This document shows positions 56,461 to 64,000 of a DNA stretch of 64,000 bases, one piece after another (positions within the stretch are counted from its first letter, which is position 1; the number at the start of each line of letters is the position of its first letter). A program made the translations under genes and the position numbers. Source of the DNA: Schistosoma mansoni (taxonomy: Eukaryota > Platyhelminthes > Trematoda > Strigeidida > Schistosomatidae); NCBI RefSeq assembly GCF_000237925.1, contig NC_031495.1, positions 33,270,706 to 33,334,705 of the forward strand, written 5' to 3'. The notes under the pieces were generated by a model that saw nothing but the letters and a program-made list of their open reading frames with translations, did no database searches and had not been told where the DNA came from.

Positions 56461-57894
56461 TCATGTAAGACACAGTCTCATTAGCTTCCACTAGGAGAGA
56501 GTATTACTTACACGTACTCTTACCCACCACTGAAAGTCTTTGGTATATAATAATCTTATGTTTGGTTCTATACTCTTCAGCCGTACCATAAGTCATTAGT
56601 GTTGGACCCAACTGAAGCAAAACGACATTTTTGCAGAGGCGTGATATTCTGCTGTTGGAAGTTCCTGGAGCTCAGAAAAGTCGTTGAGCTTTTGATTTCT
56701 CTTACAGGTAAATGACATTCCGAACCCGCTCTTCTCAGTCGTATGCACCGACAATACCAAGATATAGAGAACGCTACGAAAAAATGACAGTAAAAAGTCC
56801 GTTGTTGGTTCAAATACGTCCATAAACTCACAACCAACTTTACGATAGTATCAACAAGTAAAGCACCAAGGTGTAGGCTCAGTATTCACTATTCAACATA
56901 CTTGAAGAGAGATTCCAGAATAAGAGTTCGTGTAACAACTACATAACCTTTTGAATCTGAATTATACATAAGAAAACTCGTCATAAACACCAACTGGTGC
57001 CTTCAAATGTCGATTAAAAAGCTGGGTGATAAGAATATGAGACAAAAGATTCTCAGGAAATATAGGGTCTATGAATATATTACCAAAGCTTTACAGTATA
57101 TCTTCGTTTTTCTTCATTATATGTTACGATATAACATATTCGGACTAAGTTGATGTCACCAAGAAATACACGAAATAAACGGAAACTAAGTACCTAATTG
57201 GGAATATGAGGCTTTGGGATAAATTAGTCCATTCTCAAAGAGGACTAAGTCCAAAAGATCATTTTTCATGTTTTATGCCTAAAAGGGTGTTTCCCGATAG
57301 ATTAAGTAATCACCCTTGAGCCACTTTCATTTCAAAAGACAAATGCAGAATTTAGTTATGTTGCTGCCATGTTTATGAATACTCATCACCTATTTCTAAA
57401 CTTAAAGTTAAGCCGTAAATAAATAAATAAAAAGTCTCAACGATCAACCAAGCTCCTGTGTTTACAGGGGTGAGAGGATTGTTTGCACCACACTCAAAGA
57501 CTACCAAGCTTGGTAGTCCTAGAGTGTGGCTAGACTTTGAATTATCAACAAATGCTCTTCGAATGGCAGTTATATAAAAAACGTGCTTAACAAACTGAAT
57601 TATGTTTTTAATAAAGTCCGCCAAGTTTTTCTACACAAAAACAATGTAAATCTTTGTTGGGTATTTCACAGGACAACGTCGGCAAGGTTAAAAAGTCAGA
57701 GCCTTTCAAAGGAGCCCGCCGTTTTGTTTCAGCGACCTTGAACGGCCTGACAAGAGGCGGTCATTCTGTATTTGAGTTGTTGAGGTTCTATTGGGTGTCC
57801 GTTGGATTGCATGAATATCAGATTTTCCCATAATTGAGTCAGGTTTTGCTGCAGTAAATTCGCGAAATCAATGCAAAAAGCTATATTTTAGCTT
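56461..57894. other. no gene recognised
   Basis: Upstream flank of SPTLC1. Open frames here are short and have no recognisable motif. Part of 57640-57894 may be the degraded start of the CR1-like fragment that follows. Confidence 0.4.
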
Positions 57895-58267
57895 CCTAGA
57901 GTTTTGGGGCCAGTGTTATTCCTCCTGTACGTAAATGACCTCCCTCCCGTCATCAATCTTGGTATATGCTGACGATGTCAAGATGTGGAGAGCGATACAA
58001 AGTAAGGGTGATAGCTAAGAACTCCAAAACGACCTGGAGAAATTATCTGAATGGTCCCAAACCTGGCAGTTGCCGATAAATACTTCCAAGTGTATTGTGA
58101 TACATATTGGTCATCAAGGTACAGATACATACACGATGAACAACACTGAGCTACCTATTGTCCAGACACAAAGTGACCTAGGAGTCATCGCTAGCCAAAA
58201 CTTAAAGACTACTGCCGCCAAAGGTTTTAGAACTTTATGGTCCATACGTAGGGCTTTTAGTCATATA
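57895..58267 (+). mobile_element. CR1/jockey-like reverse transcriptase fragment
   Basis: Encodes VLGPVLFLLYVNDLPPVINL, then after a one-base shift LVYADDVKMWRAIQ (YADD catalytic box), DLEKLSEWSQTWQLPINTSK and LGVIASQNLKTTAAKGFR. This differs clearly from the CR1-like element at 19099-25000, so it is a second family. It is cut at about 58267 by the 3' end of the inverted RTE-B copy. Confidence 0.8.
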
Positions 58268-61200
58268 ATTAATGCTTTATTTAAACACATAAATATTGGT
58301 ACAAGGGGGCACCAGATATATATGCGCTACACAAAACACTGAGAATGGGAACAGGAAAGGAGTAAGATGTATATTAAAAAAATAATAAGAGTAGTGATGT
58401 GGGAAACTGAAATGTACAACCAGAAGAACTCTCTCAGTTAAGGAGGTTATGATCACTCTTTTTGAAGAAAGTAAAAAAAGGTTACAGCAGGATCGCCACT
58501 GGCTTCTATTCTGAGCCATATCTGATAACGTCTCTAACCACTGTGTTGCACCATCTCTCGGACCCCAGCCAGGGAGTCGTGAAGGACCAACAGAAGCTAG
58601 CCCTTTGCAGCTTTCTTTCATGCCACGACACCATGTCATACACTGACCACCTCTCCGCTTTTTCCAACCAGTCCCAGAGTCGGCGAATAATGCACGACGT
58701 GGAAGTCTCTGGGACGACATTCGTAGAACATGTCCAAGCTACCGAAGTCGGTGTTTCAAGATGGTGACATCAATTGAATTATCGTCTCTGCGCCCGAACA
58801 CACGATGCCGAACCTCTGCATTACTGACATGGTGTTGCCACTGGATGTCAGCAATCCTTCGGAGACAACGATGATCGAACACAGAGAGTCGCCCAATATC
58901 CTCGACTCGGAGATGCCAGATTTCACAAACATAGAGCAAAACTGCTCTCACCGACGCGTTGTAGATCCGACCTTTTACAGCCAGACTAACATCACGAAGG
59001 CGCCAAAGATGGCCCAGATTGGCATAAGCCGCTCTGGCTTTCGTTATACGTGCATCGATCTCATCACTCACGCCACCACCAGCACTTATACAGCTACATA
59101 GATACACAAACTTCTCGACTACTTCAATCTGCTCACCACTCAGGGTGAGTAAAGGATTAAAATCCTGCCAGTCTTGTAGAAGTACTTTGCACTTGGAGGG
59201 TGCAAAGCACATGCCGTACCTGCGGACACTGATTGCCAGCTGATTAAGTGCGGATTGCATGCCTTGGGCATTATCGCACAGTAAGACAATATCATCCGCA
59301 TACTCAGGGTCGAGAAGTCGTTCTCCAGGCAGCAGATCCACACCGCCATTACTTACATCCATCAGAGCTGTTTCCAGAATGTCATCGATAGCAAAGTTGA
59401 AGAGGAATGGTAAGATTGGGCAACCCTGCCTAACCCCACTGCTTGAATGGAACAAGGGAGAAAGGTGGTTGTATACCCTCACTCTGCCTGAGGTGTTTGT
59501 ATACAGGGTCTTTAAGATGTTAATGAACTTCTCACGCACACCCTTCTTCAATAGACAATCCCAGAGAACAGTCCTGTTCAACGAATCGAAGGCAGCCCTG
59601 ATATCAAGAAACACTACGATTGTTGGCCTGTGATAAGTATGACGGTGTTCTAACATTTGGCGGAGGGTGAAGATATGATCAATGCATCCTCGACCAGAAC
59701 GAAAACCAGTCTGCTCCTCGCGAGTCAGTCTTCCTCAGGTTTTAAACAATCTACGAAGAACGACAGAAGCCAATAGTTTGGACGCAATCGAGGCACGATG
59801 ATTCGTAGCGTTTCAAGAGTTGTAGTCACTTGCGGACTTCAACCTCATTCGGTGGAGCAGTCGTCACCGGCCATGGTGGACAGGACAATCTGATCGATGT
59901 TGCCTGAGCTGCAGGCCAGTTGAACTACCCTTCAAAGAATTCTGCCCGTCGTCCAAGACGTCGATGGGTGCTAGTGATTGACATCCCGTCATCCTCGCAG
60001 ATTGTTTCACTCACACTAGACTTCTTGCTGCCAGTGGCTCGGATGAGTTGGAAGAGCCTCCGGCAGTTACCAGATGCAGCTGCTGCTTCCATCTCATTAG
60101 CACGCTCCGAACACCAGGCTTCTTGGTCCTTACGCAAGCTTTGCCCGATTTCACTACATAACAGCCTTCGTTTGTAGTCAAACTCACAGTCACCTGGAGT
60201 AGACTGACGGGCCTTCCATCAGTTGTTAGGAGCCAGAAGAAACCCAGTGCTTGTAAGCGGGACGTTTCGCGAAACCGCAAGCGGTTTTACTCTCCATTTT
60301 CCTGGCGTCATGAAGTTGCAGCCAATGCTCATCTTTACATTTCGGTGGGATGGTAGCTAGCCTAGAAGCTAGCTCTGTTCGATACTTACTTGCAACAGAA
60401 GTTGCAGCCAGTTTACTAACATCGATCCGTCGATGGCGGTCAATCCTTCGGCCACTGAAAAGTAAGGTGAGATTGGCGCAGACCAGGGCATGATCAGACT
60501 CCAGATAAGTACTCCAAAAGGAGTAGCAGTCTTGTACACAACCACGCCAGCGGTAGCTGATCGTGATGTGATCAAACTGAGTCCAGGCTTGAGATGCAGA
60601 GGGAGGACGCCAGGTGGCACATCGGCGATGACTGTGCCGGAAGTTAGTGCTAGCCAGAAACGGGTTGTGGTCTGTGCACAGTTGCAGCAAACGGTCTCCG
60701 TTATCAGTCCTGCGACCAACAAGTCCACATCGGCCACCTAAACAACTCTCTTCTGTGCCTAGACGTCCGACATGTGCATTCAAGTCTCCGGCTAATACTA
60801 CAATATCTGTCGAACGCGCTTTCTGGAGAAGAACTGTTAATTAGTGGTAGAACTCATCTTTGATCGCATCCGGGCTGCAATCTGTCGGGGCATAGGCGGA
60901 GATGACGAAAAGACATCGTTTCTCACGCCGATTTCTTCTCACTTTGATGGAACTTTCTAATCTAACAGCACATAACCGACTGTTAATGGGGATCCAATCG
61001 ATTAGTGCTGCCTCAGCCCTAGCGCTTAGCGCGACACCAACGCGAGCAAGACCAGGCGATGATGCTATAGGGTCTTCGGATAAACGCACGTAAAACAAGC
61101 CTTTTGAAGCGACAGATGGAGAGTGAACTTGTAGTGCTTTACAAGAGTTTTGAATACGGGTCTTGGATAGACACCAAACGTCGATATTAAGACTTTCTAA

Positions 61201-61270
61201 AGACATAGCCAACCCTATCTGTTGTTTGATCTACATTAGTGTGCGAACGTTGAAGGAAGCCAGTTTAATA
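58268..61270 (-). mobile_element. RTE-B retrotransposon, near full length, multiply broken
   Basis: On the minus strand the order is as follows. Endonuclease, from about 61260: ASFNVRTL, LNIDVWCLSKTRIQ, LVGVALSARAEAAL-like words, VISAYAPTDCSPDAIKDEF, VLAGDLNAHVGRLGTEES, and SDHALV. Linker: QSLRKDQEAWCSERANEME. Reverse transcriptase: VVFLDIRAAFDSLNRTVLWD, SGVRQGCPILPFLFNFAIDD and DPEYADDIVLLCD. The C-terminal domain carries TAG at 58739-58741. The 3' UTR ends at 58268. Stops and frameshifts separate the blocks, so no single product. It is the most complete RTE-B copy here and serves as the reference for the deleted derivatives. Confidence 0.9.
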
Positions 61271-61545
61271 GTGTACGTGATTTCAGAAAAACGGGATCAC
61301 TATTCACATTCAGTAGAAGCATTCACGTTCGACCAAACAGTGGCTGGAGATCATTTAGATGGAACAGAGTTTCCACTATGGGCCAACTGCTGCATCAGTT
61401 GAAAAGTAAGGATACACAAATTGGGAATAAAAGGGAGTGAATAAGTGACGTGGTAAATAATAATAATGTAAATTGTCTGACTTTTGGTAGGAGTGAGAAT
61501 AGCATTGTGAGCTGAAAGCGTCATTTCATCTATTTGTGCGAGGGC

Positions 61546-61950
61546 TGTGATACTGCTCAGGTGCCCAAACTGAAGCAGGTGGTTTTCTTAGGGGCCACAT
61601 CCGGAGCCTTTGACCTACAGATCTGATCCACAATGCAGTGAAGCATCGTGAGGAGATTCAGTCCCATGGTAGCCGGTGATCAACAATTGGTTTATACGCC
61701 ATTCGTTCCATAAGGATACTGGAGCCCATGTGCACTATTGGTTTGGACTCAGGGTTTTCCAACTCCCCTAGGTGGACCCTCCGAGTCCACTAACCCGGTT
61801 AAAGCTCCAGACATTCGCTTTTCGTCCTCTCAATTTCGTAAACAACACCCGTGTTGCGAGAAGGCAGTGAGTATGACTTCCCTGGCAGAGGCTATAACGC
61901 CAGGACTAACACAGGCCATCAAGCCTCCTGTCCTTTCCAAATTGAAACGG
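61546..61950 (+). repeat. dispersed repeat, family 1 and associated block
   Basis: 61546-61600 is the inverse of 8732-8780. 61640-61930 is the inverse of 39780-40160 and is related to 3985-4200 and 41985-42190. The associated block at about 61566 is the empty-site counterpart of the 40198 insertion. Confidence 0.7.
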
Positions 61951-62226
61951 AAACTGTTTTGTAGTGTACAATCTGGCTCTTTTATTGCTTCGTAACTTGA
62001 CCTGGTATACCAATTACCCTAATGAACCTTACTGTCTTTGTTTAAAATTTGTTAGAGTCCACGAAACAGCGTATTGAGAGTAAATTAGCAGTCAAAAATA
62101 TCCTAGGTTTGTGTAAACCGTTGTTTTCCGCAAGAAATAAGACGAAAACTCGAGTAACCGGTAAGCCTTAAATGTCTGTAGTACTTTCTACAGATATTTA
62201 AGTATTATTGCAAAAAATAACTTTTT

Positions 62227-62485
62227 TTAATAACTATTAAGTGCTGTTTGTAGAGATTCATTTTCAAGAGACATTCCAATGACCTTAAGCGAGGCGTTTC
62301 GACCCATAATACTAAGCAGGCGTTTCGGAAGCTGGATTGAATTTGATGGTGTCTTAAAGGAGTTCCAAAAATATGGAAGAATAATTCTATCCCTTCTCAG
62401 ACTAACCATACTCATTACATTCACTGCGAAGGTAGACTGCTGACGGATCTTGGATAAGTTTAGAAGGCGAACTCTTGAAGGTAAG
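62227..62485 (-). CDS. Putative terminal exon of an unrecognised gene
   Basis: On the minus strand 86 codons stay open from an acceptor-like ttcctaattgattaag (ending at 62486) to a TAA at 62227. The peptide LPSRVRLLNLSKIRQQSTF, then VSLRRDRIILPYFWNSFKT, then KRLLSIMGRNASLKVIG, has a normal amino-acid mix and no transposon motif. I do not recognise it. Upstream exons would lie beyond the acceptor at higher coordinates, possibly outside the window. It could be a chance frame. Confidence 0.35.
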
Positions 62486-64000
62486 CTTAATCAATTAGGA
62501 AATAAATGAACTAAACAGCTCATCATATTCTTATACAATGCAGCCGATGGAAGATAAATAACAAACATAATTTCCATAAAAACACAACATCAATACCCAG
62601 ACAGAGCGAACAGTGATTTATGATTTTTAACGCGTCTCATATGTTCTATCACTTTATGATAAATAATCTTTATTATTACTAATATCAATGAATTACTCAA
62701 CATTATATTCTGGCACAATATAGAATTCTCAGCACGACGTATTTCAACAATTTTCTTTCATCAAAAAACAAAAACATGAAATGAAAAAGGCGACAAAATC
62801 GACGTCTATACAAATTATCAAATTTGAGACGTGCTTAAGAATACAGGTTATTGACCAGGTTAACTCTAACAACCTGTTCGTCCAAGAGTATATTTATTAG
62901 GTAGGGTATTGCAGAACATTTATAGATTTGCCTGCGTGCATGGATTTCAACGTATTTACGTCTCCTCCTACCAGAATATATATAAGAGAAGAAATATACG
63001 ATTGAAATGGATGGTTAGTATCTGATAAGATCGAATTTTCCTCACTGAGTGGTCAACCACCAGAAATCCCTATCTAAACCAAAGATATCAGCTCCACAAG
63101 TGAACAGTTTATAGAAACAGCTTGGTTTCCAAAGGAAGACAGGGTGTGAGAGTTAACACGGGTCGACCAGTCTACCATTCTTATTGCTGAAGGCTGAAAA
63201 TAGCACCGAAAATGCTGACAACATAACCCCAATAATACAAACAGACTTCTTTAAAATAATGATGTCATTATTGTCAAAATCTCTAACAGATCGATTGTTT
63301 TGCCGTTTGGTTGTTATGTGCCCGAGTACAAAAAACGTTGTGCCGTCAATACGTTAATGTGACAATATACGAACGAAAGCTAATGAATAGTAACTATAAG
63401 ATGTGATCGAAAAACGAACCCACCAGTGATAAAATGAAACGCCCACCACATTAGCTTTCTTTGACCTTGTATGGTTATGCTTCGCTTATTCACCAATCAC
63501 AATTTTATGCTTATTATAAAATAGTGAAGATACGACGGTTTTTCTAGCTTAACAACTAGCTACCAGTAACACCTTCTATAATCGAAACCCTTTTGGCCAA
63601 ACAGAAATGAGAAGTCAGACGAGAAGAGGTAGGAATGATATATTTGATACGTTATCAATATATCGAGGAATCTTTATTATAAGCTGGCTAATGAACGTAG
63701 GAGCAGTGTCCCGCGCCGAGTTGAAACGTGATCTGGTGGGGATGAATGACCGAAAGCCTACAGTTAAACAAGTCCACTTAAACAACGTGGTCAGCATCCA
63801 ATGTCGAACACTTAGAAAGCTATTGATTTTGGGGAATTATTTACAGCTACAGATCACTCCCCCCCTAGTGAGGTAGTGATGCCCCTAAGACGTGACCAGC
63901 CAGAAGTTTAAACCCAACGAGTTTGTCGTTGGTAAACACTCTTCTGATAGCTTGCTTCGTTTAGCAGAGTCTGGTCGTCTTTCCTTATACTAAGGGACCA
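62486..64000. other. no gene recognised
   Basis: AT-rich to about 63500. From 63690 the GC content rises (agcagtgtcccgcgccgag ... ctccccccctagtgaggtag), which suggests the edge of another repeat running out of the window, but I cannot name it. Confidence 0.4.

Noticed and set aside
56577-56837. Two overlapping minus-strand frames of 75-86 codons upstream of SPTLC1
   Set aside because: No splice support, no motif; they overlap each other in different frames.

Overview
The window is eukaryotic and almost certainly from a blood fluke (Schistosoma); I cannot name the species. The evidence is an AT-rich base composition, a dense load of RTE-type and CR1-like non-LTR retrotransposons, a tRNA-derived SINE carrying a hammerhead-ribozyme fold (the Smα type), Ty3/gypsy LTR elements, and genes whose first introns are only 26-41 nt while later ones reach kilobases. 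Three runs of N (7112-7533, 14851-15050, 25001-25200) are assembly gaps; the two 200-base runs look like default scaffold gaps.

Three complete host genes can be assembled exon by exon. A UBE2G1-type ubiquitin-conjugating enzyme lies on the minus strand (9321-9984, 4 exons, 168 aa). The histone mRNA stem-loop binding protein SLBP lies on the plus strand (37595-44331, 7 exons, 465 aa). The serine palmitoyltransferase subunit SPTLC1 lies on the minus strand (46939-55208, 5 exons, 508 aa). SLBP and SPTLC1 are tail to tail. Two further minus-strand stretches look like single exons of unplaced genes: 28974-29339 (possible WWE/DDHD-type) and 62227-62485 (unrecognised last exon).

The rest is mostly transposon. 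I use working names. RTE-A is the copy at 5500-6965, with 3' fragments at 38680-38770, 54430-54640 and 55850-56460. RTE-B has copies at 2540-3700, 13205-13955, 47775-49265, 52765-54020 and 58268-61270. RTE-C (SR2-like, TAAG tail) has copies at 1-468, 1705-2393, 10420-10900, 11629-12036, 25682-28090 and 29437-30360. A CR1-like element with ORF1 and ORF2 fills 19099-25000, and its 3' end recurs inverted at 12040-12676. A decayed Ty3/gypsy pol lies at 34000-36100.

The most unusual object is at 15074-19098: a tandem array of an LTR element whose single 733-codon ORF runs gag, protease, then the C-terminal part of integrase. Reverse transcriptase, RNase H and the first integrase catalytic residues are missing, yet the frame stays open. 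Other observations worth a second look are two RTE-B copies sharing the same internal deletions, a near-identical inverted RTE-B pair around the SPTLC1 promoter, and a 65-bp RTE-B tail insertion with a 10-bp target-site duplication and visible empty sites.
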